A DNA stretch of 64,000 bases from Methylomonas aurea (lineage in GTDB: Bacteria; Pseudomonadota; Gammaproteobacteria; Methylococcales; Methylomonadaceae). The notes under the pieces are model-generated. The model searched no databases, had not been told where the DNA came from, and worked only from the letters and a program-made list of their open reading frames with translations. The stretch lies in the NCBI RefSeq assembly GCF_024505045.1, contig NZ_JANIBM010000020.1, positions 1 to 64,000 of the forward strand, in the 5' to 3' direction. The position numbers were made by a program, and so were the translations under genes. Shown here one piece after another: positions 36,984 to 46,314 of this stretch (position 1 is the first letter of the stretch; each line of letters begins with the position of its first letter).

Positions 36984-37505
36984 TCAATGCCGGGGCGCGG
37001 CGAAAATCAGTTGGTCGGTGGCGAAACCCTGGCTGCGGGCCTGCTCCAGCAAACTGTCCAGGATCGGCTGCGCCAGATCGGGCGTGCGCGCCAGAATCCA
37101 TAAATAGTCGCGGTCCGGGCCGGCGACCATCGCATATTGGTAAGCGGCTTTGTCCAGCGCGATGATGTTGTAGGCGCCGTAAAACGGTCCGAAAAACGAT
37201 ACTTTCAGCCGGCCCCGGTCCGGGCCGTCGATAAAGTAGGCCTTCCCTTCGGCGCTGCGGCGCTGGTTGGTTTCGGCGTCGAAACCGCTGTTCAGCACTC
37301 TGACGCCGCCGTCCTCGCGCAGGCTGTACTCGGCGCGGATCTCGCTCAGGCCGCGTTCGAAGCGGTGGTCCAATCGGGCGATCTCGTGCCAGGTGCCCAG
37401 ATAGCGCGGCAATTCGAAACCGTCGACCACGGTCAAGCCTTCCGGTATGCCGGTGCAGCCGGTCAAGAGCGGCAACGTGAGTAGCAGTATCTGGAATAAT
37501 CGCAT
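36984..37505 (-). CDS. blc: outer-membrane lipocalin (Blc-like)
   Basis: 173 residues. A signal peptide with lipobox (LPLLTGC) is followed by a lipocalin barrel: the GxW motif in YLGTWHEIARLDHRFERGL, YSLREDGGVRVLN, GRLKVSFFGPFYGAYNIIALD, and the C-terminal LWILARTP strand. Bacterial Blc lipocalins bind lysophospholipids or fatty acids at the outer membrane under stress. It starts 4 bp after the photolyase stop. The ATG at 37505 is taken because the signal peptide begins there. Confidence 0.92.
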   Translation of the reverse strand: MRLFQILLLTLPLLTGCTGIPEGLTVVDGFELPRYLGTWHEIARLDHRFERGLSEIRAEYSLREDGGVRVLNSGFDAETNQRRSAEGKAYFIDGPDRGRLKVSFFGPFYGAYNIIALDKAAYQYAMVAGPDRDYLWILARTPDLAQPILDSLLEQARSQGFATDQLIFAAPRH

Positions 37506-37509
37506 CGGT

Positions 37510-38895
37510 TCAGGTCGGTTGGTTGGAAAGTAAGGTTTGGTACTCGGCTTTGATGCTGCGGCTTTGCTCGGCATGATTCACCCTTGGCGGCGGATAATCG
37601 CCGGCCAGCGGCGCCTTTTCCCAGTTGTGGATGGCTTTGGCCGAATAGCGCTGTAACTCCGGCAGCCAGGTCTTGATGTAGCGGCAGTCGGGATCGAACT
37701 TTTTTTGTTGCAGCCAGGGATTGAAAATCCTGAAATAGGGTTGGGCGTCGCAGCCGGTTGACGCCGCCCACTGCCAGTTGCCGTTGTTGACGCAGGGATC
37801 GTAATCGAGCAGATGTTGGGCGAAGTAACGTTCGCCCCAGCGCCAGGATACATGCAGATCCTTGACCAGGAACGAGGCGACGACCATCCGCAGCCGGTTA
37901 TGCATCCAGCCGGTCTGGTTCAGCTCCCGCATCGCCGCGTCGACGATGGGAAATCCGGTTTGGCCGTTGGCCCAGGCCCAGAAGTCGTCCTGGGCGTTGC
38001 GCCAGCGCAGCCCATCCAGGCGGCGGTCGAAAGCGTGGCCGAATACATGCGGATAATGGTACGCGATGTGGCTGAAAAAATCGCGCCAGTACAATTGTCG
38101 CAATAGCGCGTGGTCCGGCCCGAGTTGAACCTGGATAGCCTGATAGGCTTCGCGCACCGAGCAGCAGCCGAACTTCAGATAGGGGGACAAATGGCTGGTG
38201 GCGTCGAGCTCCGGAAAATCCCGGGTTTGGCTGTAATCGCGCCGCGCAGCCAACGCCGTTAAGTGTTGTAGGGCCGCCTGGCGGCCACCGGAGAAGGCAT
38301 TCCGTTGCGGCCGGCTCAAGCTTTGCAGCAATTCCGGCTGGTCGGACTCCACCGCTGTATTGAACAGTCGGCCGCCAGCCAGGCCGTCCGGGGCGGCCAC
38401 CGGATTTTGCACGGCTTTTTTATAGAAGGCGGTAAACACCTGGTAGGGCAAGCCTTTGTCGGTCAGTACCCGTTCCGGTTCGTTCAATAGCAGGTCGGCA
38501 TGGCTATGAAAATCCAGCCCCAGTTTTTGGCAGCATTGCTGAATCTCCATGTCGCGCTGGCGGGCGAACGGGGTGTAATCGCGGTTGACGAAGACTGCTT
38601 CGATACTGAGTTGCCGTTGCAGGCGTTCGACCACCGCTTCCGGACGCTCGCCGAACAGGTACAACCGGCCGCCTTGCGCCAGACAGCGGGTTTGCAAGTC
38701 ATGTAGCGACTCCAGCATGAATTGCAGCGCAGGCCGGCTTTGATAAGGGTGGGCCTCGATCTGGCGCGGATCGAAAATGAAGCAGGCCAAGACCCGCTGC
38801 GAGTTTTTCAATGCCGCGTTAAATGCGGTGTTGTCTTCCAAACGCAAGTCGCGGCGGAAAACAAATAAAGAAGTTCTGTAGCGCGGTTTGCTCAT
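37510..38895 (-). CDS. phrB: deoxyribodipyrimidine photolyase (Class I CPD photolyase)
   Basis: 461 residues. The N-terminal antenna domain (about 1-130) opens SLFVFRRDLRLEDN. The C-terminal FAD domain has SHLSPYLKFG, the RQLYWRDFF segment, MRELNQTGWMHNRLRM and the signature NNGNWQWAASTGCDAQPYF followed by RIFNP. All point to a Class I photolyase that repairs cyclobutane pyrimidine dimers with blue light. The ATG at 38895 gives the normal family length; a TTG 21 bp upstream is also open. It follows the membrane gene by 5 bp and precedes the lipocalin gene, forming one operon. Confidence 0.95.
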   Translation of the reverse strand: MSKPRYRTSLFVFRRDLRLEDNTAFNAALKNSQRVLACFIFDPRQIEAHPYQSRPALQFMLESLHDLQTRCLAQGGRLYLFGERPEAVVERLQRQLSIEAVFVNRDYTPFARQRDMEIQQCCQKLGLDFHSHADLLLNEPERVLTDKGLPYQVFTAFYKKAVQNPVAAPDGLAGGRLFNTAVESDQPELLQSLSRPQRNAFSGGRQAALQHLTALAARRDYSQTRDFPELDATSHLSPYLKFGCCSVREAYQAIQVQLGPDHALLRQLYWRDFFSHIAYHYPHVFGHAFDRRLDGLRWRNAQDDFWAWANGQTGFPIVDAAMRELNQTGWMHNRLRMVVASFLVKDLHVSWRWGERYFAQHLLDYDPCVNNGNWQWAASTGCDAQPYFRIFNPWLQQKKFDPDCRYIKTWLPELQRYSAKAIHNWEKAPLAGDYPPPRVNHAEQSRSIKAEYQTLLSNQPT

Positions 38896-38900
38896 TTCGA

Positions 38901-39410
38901 TCAGCAGTCGCCCCAATGGATGGTCATCTGTTGGCAGTTGAAGAAAATGTTGGGGTAATACTGGTAAATCACCCAGCGCAACAATAAGTCCAGCAAGGCC
39001 GCCACAGTCATTAATCGGGCCAGCACGGCCCAGCGGTGAGAGCCGGTTTTATCCGAGCAGCGCCAGACCGCGCCGGTCCAATAAATCAACGGCATCGCCA
39101 TGATGATATGCATGGTGACCCAACTGGCGACGGTGAACTCGCCTTCCTGAACTCGATAATCGATCAGAAATAGCACCGCGTTGTACAAGATGAAAAACGG
39201 ATAGAACGCATCCTGCAAACGCAGGTAACCCAGCCAGCTCCATTGCAGGTAGAAATACAGGCTGGGCGGTTCGCGCTCATCCCATTCTTTGGCCGGTTCC
39301 GGTGTCAGGTAATACACCAATGCGCCAAGGCAGACCGCCACCAGCAAAGCTTCGTACCATCTGATGAACGAGGTAAAGGCAAATAACGCGGACAGGCTGT
39401 CGATTAACAT
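38901..39410 (-). CDS. membrane protein of unknown function
   Basis: 169 residues with about four or five hydrophobic segments (LLVAVCLGALVYYL, FFILYNAVLFLI, VTMHIIMAMPLIYW, LMTVAALLDLLLRWVIY). Two Cys residues lie near the C-terminus. No family is recognised. It sits 5 bp upstream of photolyase and 20 bp downstream of the epimerase gene, so it belongs to the same transcription unit. Confidence 0.75.
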   Translation of the reverse strand: MLIDSLSALFAFTSFIRWYEALLVAVCLGALVYYLTPEPAKEWDEREPPSLYFYLQWSWLGYLRLQDAFYPFFILYNAVLFLIDYRVQEGEFTVASWVTMHIIMAMPLIYWTGAVWRCSDKTGSHRWAVLARLMTVAALLDLLLRWVIYQYYPNIFFNCQQMTIHWGDC

Positions 39411-39430
39411 AGCAATACCGATTTATCGGG

Positions 39431-40339
39431 TCAGGAGTTGTGCAAAATCGCGTCGAGCGCGGGCCTGAGCTGACTATACTGAAACTGGAAGCCGTGCGCC
39501 AACAAGCGCTCCGGTTTCACCCGCTGGCTGCCCAGCACCAAGGCGGACATTTCTCCGAGCAAGAGCTTGAGCAAGAAGGCCGGCAGCGGCAGCAACATCG
39601 GTCGGCCCAACACTGCGGCCAAGGTCCGGCTGAACTCGCGGTTAGTGGCCGGCTCCGGCGCCGTGGCGTTGTAGGCGCCGCTCATGGCGGGATCGGCGAT
39701 CATCGCTTCGGCGGCGGCAAGCCAATCTTCCAGATGAATCCACGACATCCATTGCCGGCCGTCACCCATGCTGCCGCCCAGGCCGAGCCGGAACGCCGGC
39801 AACATGCGCTGCAATAAACCGCCGCCGCGCCCTAACACCAGACCGGTGCGGATCAGGCAGACCCGACTGCCGTGGTCGGCCGCGGCCAATGCCGCAGCCT
39901 CCCAGTCGGCGCACAATTGTTGGGCGAAATCGGCTTTGGCCGGACTGGCCTCGCTGAGCAAGGTATCGCCTTGGTCGCCGTAGACGCCGATAGCGGAGCC
40001 GTTGACCAATACCGGCGCTTTGCTGCCGGCCGCGATCCAGGTTACAAGCTCCCGGGTCAACTCGATCCGGCTGTCGCGCAGTACCTTTTTTCGCGGCTCG
40101 GTCCAGTAACGGTCGAAGATGCCCGCACCGGCCAGATTGACCACGGCGTCGAACGCGCCGGCGTCGGGCAGGTCGGCGAAGCGGGTTGCCGCGCCGACGT
40201 CGGCGCCGAATTGCTTGCGAATTTTGTCCGCGTCGCGGCCGAATACGGTCACGGCATATTGTTTGGCCGACAGGCGGCGGGCGAGGGCGCTGCCCAAAAA
40301 GCCGGTGCCGCCGGTGATCAAGATCGAGGTCGGGTTCAT
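39431..40339 (-). CDS. TIGR01777-family NAD-dependent epimerase (SDR39U1/YfcH-like)
   Basis: 302 residues. The Rossmann start ITGGTGFLGSALARRL, DAVVNLAGAGIFDRYWT, VNGSAIGVYGDQGD, the VCLIRTGLVLGRGGGLLQ block and the C-terminal DUF1731-like part with MLPAFRLGLGG and LPLPAFLLKLLLGEMS identify the family. The YxxxK dyad is not in its usual form (SAIGVYG), as is normal for this group. GGAG precedes the ATG. Substrate unknown. The family is commonly found in light-induced gene clusters with photolyase, which fits its position. Confidence 0.9.
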   Translation of the reverse strand: MNPTSILITGGTGFLGSALARRLSAKQYAVTVFGRDADKIRKQFGADVGAATRFADLPDAGAFDAVVNLAGAGIFDRYWTEPRKKVLRDSRIELTRELVTWIAAGSKAPVLVNGSAIGVYGDQGDTLLSEASPAKADFAQQLCADWEAAALAAADHGSRVCLIRTGLVLGRGGGLLQRMLPAFRLGLGGSMGDGRQWMSWIHLEDWLAAAEAMIADPAMSGAYNATAPEPATNREFSRTLAAVLGRPMLLPLPAFLLKLLLGEMSALVLGSQRVKPERLLAHGFQFQYSQLRPALDAILHNS

Positions 40340-40378
40340 GGTCGGTTCTCCAAAGCTAACGGTAACGGCGAGAGCGGG

Positions 40379-41020
40379 TCACTCTGCGCGGTCCGGGCTG
40401 GCCGCTCGCGGTTTGGCTGTTACGGCTGGCCCATACCTGCGGTTTTTCAGCCATACCAGGCCGCGGAAGCCCATCAACATACCCAGTACCAGCAGGTAGA
40501 ACAGGGGTTCCGCTAAATTGCCCTTCAACTGCCAAAAGTAATGCAGAATGGCCGCCCCAGCGGCCAGATAGATATAGCGGTGCAGTTTTTTCCAGGATTT
40601 GCCCAGCCGTTTCTTCGCGGCCTTGGGCGAGGTTACGGCCAACAGCAGCAGAATCAGGTAAGCCACCAAGCCGAACCACAAATAACTGCTCTGCAGGATA
40701 TCGAGGGCGATCATCGGCCAAGCCCACGCGTGGTCGGCGCTCAAATAGCCCAGCAGGTGCAGGGTGGCGTAAAAAAACGCGGTCAAGCCGAAAAGTTGGC
40801 GGTAGTCGGTCATACCGCGCCATTGGGTCATGGTTTGCACAGGGGTGATGGCTAAGGTGATACATAAAAAGCGTAGCGCCCAGTCGCCGAGAAATATATG
40901 CATGGCCTGGATCGGGTTCGATCCGAGATGGTTCAAACCGATGGCGACCAGCAGCCAAAGTAACGGTGCGGTGCAGAAGGCGATGGTAATCGGCCAAAGC
41001 CGGCTAATCAGCGCGTCCAT
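40379..41020 (-). CDS. msrQ: MsrQ, haem-binding membrane subunit of the MsrPQ methionine sulfoxide reductase
   Basis: 213 residues with six hydrophobic segments and the ferric-reductase-like His residues (in FFYATLHLLGYLS and HRYIYLAAGAAILHYFW). YedZ/MsrQ family blocks GDWALRFLCITLAITP and WRGMTDYRQLFGL are present. MsrQ passes electrons from the respiratory chain or flavin reductase to periplasmic MsrP. The ATG shares one base with the msrP stop, so the two are coupled. Confidence 0.94.
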   Translation of the reverse strand: MDALISRLWPITIAFCTAPLLWLLVAIGLNHLGSNPIQAMHIFLGDWALRFLCITLAITPVQTMTQWRGMTDYRQLFGLTAFFYATLHLLGYLSADHAWAWPMIALDILQSSYLWFGLVAYLILLLLAVTSPKAAKKRLGKSWKKLHRYIYLAAGAAILHYFWQLKGNLAEPLFYLLVLGMLMGFRGLVWLKNRRYGPAVTAKPRAASPDRAE

Positions 41021-41970
41021 CAGAAAAAATGCCTAAGGTTCATGCCGCTATACAGCCCGGCAACCTGTTCGCCGTAACCGTTGAACAGTTCGGTCGGCCG
41101 CCGCGGCGTGAAGAAATCTGAGCCCAGGGGGCGCTCGCTGGCCTGGCTCCAGCGCGGATGCGGTACCGCCGGGTTGACGTTGGCGTAGAAGCCGTATTCG
41201 TCGGGCGCGTAGCGGTTCCAACTGGTTAACGGCGGCTGCCGGCACAACTCGATTCTGACGATGGCTTTGGCGCTCTTGAAACCGTATTTCCAAGGTACGA
41301 CCAGCCGCAGCGGCGCGCCGTTCTGTTTGGGCAGCGTCTCGCCGTAAGCGCCGACCGCCAGTATCGTCAGCGGGTGGCCGGCTTCGTCGATACGCAGACC
41401 TTCTTCGTAAGGCCAGGCCAGCATGGCTTGTTGTCGCAGCCGCGGCATCGCCTCCGGCTGACTGGCACTGGTGAATTTGACGAATTTGGCCGACGACAGA
41501 GGCTGCGCCAGCTTTAACAAATCGCTCAGTGCAAAGCCGACCCAAGGTACGACCATGGACCAGCCTTCCACGCAGCGGAAGCGATACAGGTATTCGCGCA
41601 ACACGCAGTGTTGCAGCAAATCCTCCAGTCGGTAGCTGGCCGGACGTTCCACCTCGCCGCCGATGACCACCGACCACGGATCGATGCGTAGCCCTTGCGC
41701 TAGACGGGTGGCGTCTTCCTTGTTGAAAGCGAATTCGTAATAGTTGGTGTAATTGCCGACCAATTCCGCCGGGGTTGGAGTCAAGACGGGGGTGGGCGGA
41801 TTGCCCGCGTCCAGGTCCGGCCAAGTGCGGGGGCGGGCGGCAACGCTATCGCTGCCGGCCGCGCCGATGGCCAGCGCCGCCATCGCCTTCAGCAATGTCC
41901 GCCGTTGCTTGAACAGTGCAGGGTCGGTAATCTCGCTGCTCGGGATTCGTTTCTGGGTATTGATTAACAT
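41020..41970 (-). CDS. msrP: MsrP, molybdopterin-dependent periplasmic methionine sulfoxide reductase
   Basis: 316 residues. A twin-arginine signal with R23-R24 (KQRRTLLKAMAALAIG) directs export of the folded molybdoenzyme. The sulfite-oxidase fold has the molybdenum ligand Cys in YRFRCVEGWSMVVPW and the substrate block VPWKYGFKSAKAIV. It repairs oxidised Met in envelope proteins. It is followed by msrQ with a one-base overlap. Its presence next to photolyase and LOV genes suggests a role against singlet-oxygen damage, which strongly oxidises Met. Confidence 0.95.
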   Translation of the reverse strand: MLINTQKRIPSSEITDPALFKQRRTLLKAMAALAIGAAGSDSVAARPRTWPDLDAGNPPTPVLTPTPAELVGNYTNYYEFAFNKEDATRLAQGLRIDPWSVVIGGEVERPASYRLEDLLQHCVLREYLYRFRCVEGWSMVVPWVGFALSDLLKLAQPLSSAKFVKFTSASQPEAMPRLRQQAMLAWPYEEGLRIDEAGHPLTILAVGAYGETLPKQNGAPLRLVVPWKYGFKSAKAIVRIELCRQPPLTSWNRYAPDEYGFYANVNPAVPHPRWSQASERPLGSDFFTPRRPTELFNGYGEQVAGLYSGMNLRHFF

Positions 41971-42023
41971 ATTGGCGACCGGCAGTTGCAGACTGGGGCG
42001 TTAAGGCTCCGCGGGGCGCGGTC

Positions 42024-42845
42024 TCACTTCTTGCCTTTCGGAATCCAACCCAGCAATTGGCGGATTTTCCGTTCGGTGATAAAGGCCAGTGAAAACAACT
42101 GGATGAAGTTTTCGGCTTCGATCAGGTCCAGGCCGATGCTGGCCGGGACCAACTCTTTACGGGTGCCGAAGATGCGGTCCCAGACCGCCAGTACGATGCC
42201 GTAGTTGCTGTCGTGTTCGCTGCGCAGTTTGGAATGGTGGGTGCGGTGCAACGATGGGGTGATGATGAACTGCGACAGCGCTTCTTCGTTGGGTACCCGG
42301 ATGTTGGCGTGGTGGAAAAAAATGAAGAACAATTCGACGATTTCGATCGACAGCACCAGGTAGGCGTCGACGCCGAACACGACCACGAACAGGCATTTGT
42401 AGCCGATTTCCAACAACAGATCGAACACGTGAAACCGAAAGCCGGTCGATACGTTAAACGACTTGTCGCTGTGGTGAATTTTGTGGAAACGCCACAAATA
42501 CTCCGATTGGTGGCTGGCGTAGTGCCAGGCGTAAATTGCCAGGTCGAAACAGGCGAATGCCAACAGCCATTTGATAGGCCCGTTCGGCATCGAGCTCAGC
42601 AAACCGTAGCCGGCAAACTGTTGGGCGACCAGGAATAAAGACGATGCTCGCAGTACCGTCAGGATCAGGTTATTTACGAGGAACGCCATGGTGTTGGTGA
42701 CGATGGACTCCTTGTAAACCTTGGGCGGAAAATAGCGGTAAGGCCGTTTCTTCTCCAGCGCCAGCAACAACAAAAAAGCCAGAATCGCCAGGCCGAACAG
42801 GGCTTGGTTGAATAATATGCCGTTTTCAGTGCCGATTGCGTTCAT
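42024..42845 (-). CDS. fatty-acid hydroxylase / sterol desaturase family membrane protein
   Basis: 273 residues with four or more membrane segments. The three histidine motifs of the diiron hydroxylase superfamily are present: HYASH, HKIHHSD, and HRTHHSK with an additional FFHHANI. It would use O2 to hydroxylate or desaturate a lipid at the membrane. Substrate is unknown; sterol, carotenoid and fatty-acid oxidising members share the same motifs. It lies 53 bp upstream of msrP and 22 bp downstream of the LOV gene. Confidence 0.9.
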   Translation of the reverse strand: MNAIGTENGILFNQALFGLAILAFLLLLALEKKRPYRYFPPKVYKESIVTNTMAFLVNNLILTVLRASSLFLVAQQFAGYGLLSSMPNGPIKWLLAFACFDLAIYAWHYASHQSEYLWRFHKIHHSDKSFNVSTGFRFHVFDLLLEIGYKCLFVVVFGVDAYLVLSIEIVELFFIFFHHANIRVPNEEALSQFIITPSLHRTHHSKLRSEHDSNYGIVLAVWDRIFGTRKELVPASIGLDLIEAENFIQLFSLAFITERKIRQLLGWIPKGKK

Positions 42846-42867
42846 GGCGTCACCGCAGGATTGGGTA

Positions 42868-43323
42868 TCATGTTTTGGGCAAGGCGTTCAACAAATTCGT
42901 CAAACTCTTGATTTCGTTGTCTGCGTCTACCTGCTGGGTAATGTCGTACTGCACGCCCAGGTAGTAGATGACGCGTTGTTTGCGGTCGAACAACGGTACG
43001 ATTTTCAACCGGTTGTGAAACAAAGTGCCGTCCTTGCGGTAGTTGCGTAACGTGACCTCCACCGCTTCGTGGCGCTTCATCGCATCGGCGATCTGGAAAC
43101 GCGCCTCTTGGTTTCGGTCGGAGCCCTGGAGAAATCGGCAGTTGTGGCCGATGATTTCGTCGCGGCTGTATCCGGTCAAACGTTCGAACGCCTTATTGGC
43201 GTATATGATCGGCGCGTCTTCCAGGTCGGGGTCGGCGAGCGTCACACCATTCACGCACTCGTCGAGAATGGCAGACAATACTTGCGGAATCAATCCGTTA
43301 TCTTTTTCAACGACAAAAGCCAT
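42868..43323 (-). CDS. short LOV-domain blue-light photoreceptor
   Basis: 151 residues, a single PAS/LOV domain (about 15-130) with short helical caps. The photoactive Cys is C62 in GHNCRFLQG, the LOV signature. The flavin contacts N94 and N104 (RNYRKDGTLFHNRL) and Q125 (YYLGVQYDIT) are all present, so FMN binding and a Cys adduct are expected. There is no output domain, as in the short LOV proteins of Pseudomonas putida. It is followed by the fatty-acid hydroxylase gene and preceded 9 bp upstream by the SRPBCC gene. A CarH/LitR-type regulator lies about 6 kb away. Confidence 0.92.
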   Translation of the reverse strand: MAFVVEKDNGLIPQVLSAILDECVNGVTLADPDLEDAPIIYANKAFERLTGYSRDEIIGHNCRFLQGSDRNQEARFQIADAMKRHEAVEVTLRNYRKDGTLFHNRLKIVPLFDRKQRVIYYLGVQYDITQQVDADNEIKSLTNLLNALPKT

Positions 43324-43332
43324 AAGTCCCCC

Positions 43333-43830
43333 CTAAATCTGGGCTGTTGTATTGGATTTGAACGAAATCAGGTTTTTGATCTGCTCTACGGTGTTCTCGG
43401 CACCATCTTCGATCGCGCAGCGGATCAGTTTTTCGAACGGCCGCATAAATATTTCCAGTTTCAGAAACTCGAAGCGGAAGGTGAGCCGGGTCGGCGGGTG
43501 GCCGCCTTCGGTCTGTAACAGATAACTCTGCCGGTAGGGTTGGGTCAGGCCTTGCACAGCCAGTTTGGTGAGCGGTTGATACTCGGCGATCTCGAATACA
43601 GACTCAACTTCTTCGCCGCCATCCTGGCGAGTCTGCTTGGCCTTGGCGCCGACAAAGACTTCTTTGCCGTCCAGCGGTTCGAAATCGACCAGATCGGTTG
43701 CCCACTTCGGATAGTTGTCGAAAAACCCCCGGCCGACGAACTCGAATACCTGCTCTAAAGGCTGATCGATTTCGATGCTGGCCTCGGCGGCCACCGGCCT
43801 GTTGGCGTCGAACGGTAGTTTGATTTGCAT
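43333..43830 (-). CDS. SRPBCC-family protein
   Basis: 165 residues with a START/SRPBCC-like pattern: EASIEIDQPLEQVFEFV at the N-terminus, WATDLVDFEPLDGKEVFVG, and a long C-terminal helix (MRPFEKLIRCAIEDGAENTVEQI, cited by its ends). The fold binds hydrophobic ligands. SRPBCC genes recur in light-induced photolyase clusters. The ATG at 43830 is preferred because GGGGGA precedes it and the domain starts nearby. It is 9 bp upstream of the LOV gene. Confidence 0.8.
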   Translation of the reverse strand: MQIKLPFDANRPVAAEASIEIDQPLEQVFEFVGRGFFDNYPKWATDLVDFEPLDGKEVFVGAKAKQTRQDGGEEVESVFEIAEYQPLTKLAVQGLTQPYRQSYLLQTEGGHPPTRLTFRFEFLKLEIFMRPFEKLIRCAIEDGAENTVEQIKNLISFKSNTTAQI

Positions 43831-43897
43831 TTGCTGGTCCCCCTGGTTGGCTGCGCACTGAAAGCGCTTGGTAAAGCCGGGCTTCCCGCCCGGACTT

Positions 43898-44323
43898 CTA
43901 CGATCGGTGCTGCGGTTCGCGCAAAGCCGCGAATCCGCCAAAGACTAGGTGCGATAGTCCGGAATAAACCAAAAGCCGACGGTAGTTATCGTCCACCTCG
44001 ATCTGGTTGATCGAGCAGTAAAACTCCAACGCGGCGATCAAAAGCAAAAGAAATATGCCTAGTGCCGCCAAAGCCTCCGGCCGATTGTCCAGTTTGTAAA
44101 AACTATAGACGGCAACTTGTATCAAGCATAGGTAAAACATCATCAATCGCATGTTATTGGCCAACGGCCCGTATAAATCGCTGTTATCGGCAAAAAAAAA
44201 CGGGTTGCCGATTATCGTTGCCACTCCGCTGATCAGTAGCGTTATGACGGCAGCGTTAAAATTGACCTGCAAGATCAACTGCAGCAGATTCAATGTTCTG
44301 GATGTAACGGTTAGGTTTTGCAT
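43898..44323 (-). CDS. membrane protein of unknown function, 141 aa
   Basis: Four predicted membrane helices (LILQVNFNAAVITLLIS, LMMFYLCLIQVAVYSFY, ALAALGIFLLLLIAALEF, LVYSGLSHLVFGGFAAL). No family is recognised. It is the first gene of the minus-strand light/oxidative cluster. Its ribosome binding site (GAGG) starts only a few bases after the T-tract of the ftsH terminator, leaving no room for an ordinary promoter after the hairpin. Confidence 0.75.
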   Translation of the reverse strand: MQNLTVTSRTLNLLQLILQVNFNAAVITLLISGVATIIGNPFFFADNSDLYGPLANNMRLMMFYLCLIQVAVYSFYKLDNRPEALAALGIFLLLLIAALEFYCSINQIEVDDNYRRLLVYSGLSHLVFGGFAALREPQHRS

Positions 44324-44345
44324 AATGGTAGCCTCTGCAAAAAGA

Positions 44346-44376
44346 TACCCTCCGCGAGTACTGCGTTCGGAGGGTA
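44346..44376 (-). terminator. ftsH terminator, possible attenuator for the downstream cluster
   Basis: A perfect 9-bp inverted repeat, TACCCTCCG (44346-44354) and CGGAGGGTA (44368-44376), with a 13-nt loop, is followed on the minus strand by TCTTTTT. It lies 15 bp after the ftsH stop. The ATG of the next co-directional gene is 22 bp beyond the hairpin, so read-through would link ftsH to the light/oxidative-stress cluster. Confidence 0.8.
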
Positions 44377-44391
44377 CATAGAGGAGGACTA

Positions 44392-46299
44392 TTAAGAAGC
44401 GAGTGCGCTTCCTTGACCGATTTGACCGTCGGTGTCTCCGGAAGATTCCGGCAGATCCGCTACGGCTTCAATGTTGACTTCAGGCTCAGGTTGCGGAGGA
44501 GCAATCATGCGGCCCTGCATCAATTCGTCGATTTGGAATTTATCGATGGTCTCCCAGTCCATCAGGGCTTGCGCCATGTTGTGCAGGATCTCGATGTTTT
44601 CCTTCAGGATGTTCTCGGCGCGTTTGTAATTGCTGTCGATCACATGCCTGATTTCTTCGTCTATGGTTTGTGCCATTTTTTCCGACATCGGCTTGGCTTG
44701 CGGCCCCATGTAGCCGCCTTCGCTGTCGCCGTAGTCCATCGGACCCAGCCGCTCAGATAAGCCCCATTTTGTCACCATGTTGCGAGCCAATTGGGTGGCA
44801 CGCATGATGTCGTTGGAGGCGCCGGTGGTGACCTTGTTCTTACCGTAGATCAGCTCTTCCGCGACCCGGCCGCCGAACAAGCTGGCGATTTGGCTTTCCA
44901 ATTTGTCTTTGGAGGCACTGTACTGGTCGCGCTCCGGCAGGAACATGGTGATACCCAAAGCGCCGCCGCGCGGCATGATGCTGACCTTATAAACCGGGTC
45001 GTGCTCCGGCACCTTGCGGCCGACGATGGCGTGTCCGGCTTCGTGGTAGGCGGTCATCAACAGATCTTCTTTGGACATGATCATCGTGCGTTTTTCGGCG
45101 CCCATGATCATTTTGTCGCGAGCTTTGTCCAGGTCGTTCATGGTCACGACTTTCTTGTTATTGCGTGCCGCGAACAAGGCGCCTTCGTTGATCAGATTCG
45201 CCAGTTCGGCGCCGGAGAAACCTGGCGTGCCGCGGGCCAAATCGTTCAAATTGACGTCTTCGGCCAAAGGCACCCGGTCGCCGTGTACTTTCAGGATTTG
45301 CTCGCGGCCTTTAATGTCGGGTAGGCCGACTTGCACTTGGCGGTCGAAACGGCCAGGTCTTAGTAAAGCTTTATCCAAAATGTCGGAGCGGTTGGTGGCG
45401 GCGATGACAATGATGCCTTCGCTGCCGCTGAAGCCGTCCATTTCCACCAGCAACTGGTTCAAAGTTTGTTCGCGTTCCTCGTTGCCGCCGCCCATGCCGG
45501 CGCCGCCGCGTTGGCGGCCGACTGCGTCGATCTCGTCGATGAAGATGATGCAAGGCGCTCGTTTTTTGGCTTCGGTGAACATGTCCCGTACCCTTGCAGC
45601 ACCGACGCCGACGAACATTTCCACGAAATCGGAACCGGAGATCGAGAAGAACGGTACGCCTGCCTCGCCGGCGATCGCTTTGGCTAGCAGGGTTTTACCG
45701 GTACCCGGAGGGCCGACCATCAATACGCCGCGCGGGATTTTGCCGCCCAGAGCTTCGTATTTGCCGGGATCGCGCAGGAAGTCCACCATCTCCACCACGT
45801 CGTGCTTGGCTTCTTCGCAGCCGGCGACGTCTTTGAAGCGGATTTTGATCTGGTCCTCGGCCATCAATTTGGCCCGGCTCTTACCGAAACCCATCTGGCC
45901 GTCGCGGCCGCCCATGGCCGCGGCCTGCTTACGCATGAAGTAGACCAGCACGGCGATCAGTAGCAGGGTAGGAGCCCAAGAGATGAAAATTTGCATCAGC
46001 GTCGACGGCTGTTGCGGTTTTTCCACCTTGATTTTTACGCCGTATTCCAGCAACTCGTCGATCATGCGCGAGTCGTTGGGATTGTAGGTCGAGAAACGGG
46101 TGCCGTTCGGCCGGCGGCCGTCGACGTAATTGCCGTCGATCACGACTTCTTCCACCGCCTTGTTGCGCACGTCTTCGATAAAGTCCGAGTACGAGATTTC
46201 GTAGTGCGGGTCGTATTGCGGCATGCTGCGGTTGAAGATGGCCGACACGATCAAGGCGACCGCCGCGAAAATCGTCAGAACAATGAAATACTTTTTCAT
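44392..46299 (-). CDS. ftsH: ATP-dependent zinc metalloprotease FtsH
   Basis: 635 residues. An N-terminal membrane helix, a periplasmic domain (about 27-105) and a second helix (about 107-122) come first. The AAA+ domain has Walker A GPPGTGKT, Walker [12 protein letters not shown] and the second region of homology (RPGRFDRQ). The peptidase M41 zinc site is HEAGH starting at H419. It degrades membrane and some soluble proteins at the inner membrane. It follows hflK and hflC, its prohibitin-like regulators, by 15 bp in one operon, and ends in a clear terminator. This may be a second ftsH copy, since hflKC and ftsH are more often separate; the window cannot show that. Confidence 0.97.
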   Translation of the reverse strand: MKKYFIVLTIFAAVALIVSAIFNRSMPQYDPHYEISYSDFIEDVRNKAVEEVVIDGNYVDGRRPNGTRFSTYNPNDSRMIDELLEYGVKIKVEKPQQPSTLMQIFISWAPTLLLIAVLVYFMRKQAAAMGGRDGQMGFGKSRAKLMAEDQIKIRFKDVAGCEEAKHDVVEMVDFLRDPGKYEALGGKIPRGVLMVGPPGTGKTLLAKAIAGEAGVPFFSISGSDFVEMFVGVGAARVRDMFTEAKKRAPCIIFIDEIDAVGRQRGGAGMGGGNEEREQTLNQLLVEMDGFSGSEGIIVIAATNRSDILDKALLRPGRFDRQVQVGLPDIKGREQILKVHGDRVPLAEDVNLNDLARGTPGFSGAELANLINEGALFAARNNKKVVTMNDLDKARDKMIMGAEKRTMIMSKEDLLMTAYHEAGHAIVGRKVPEHDPVYKVSIMPRGGALGITMFLPERDQYSASKDKLESQIASLFGGRVAEELIYGKNKVTTGASNDIMRATQLARNMVTKWGLSERLGPMDYGDSEGGYMGPQAKPMSEKMAQTIDEEIRHVIDSNYKRAENILKENIEILHNMAQALMDWETIDKFQIDELMQGRMIAPPQPEPEVNIEAVADLPESSGDTDGQIGQGSALAS

Positions 46300-46314
46300 G
46301 ATTTTGCTCCGGCC

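Noticed and set aside
40356-40997. 213-aa minus-strand frame overlapping msrQ
   Set aside because: Arg-rich, in another frame of msrQ; msrQ itself has membrane helices, haem His residues and coupling to msrP.
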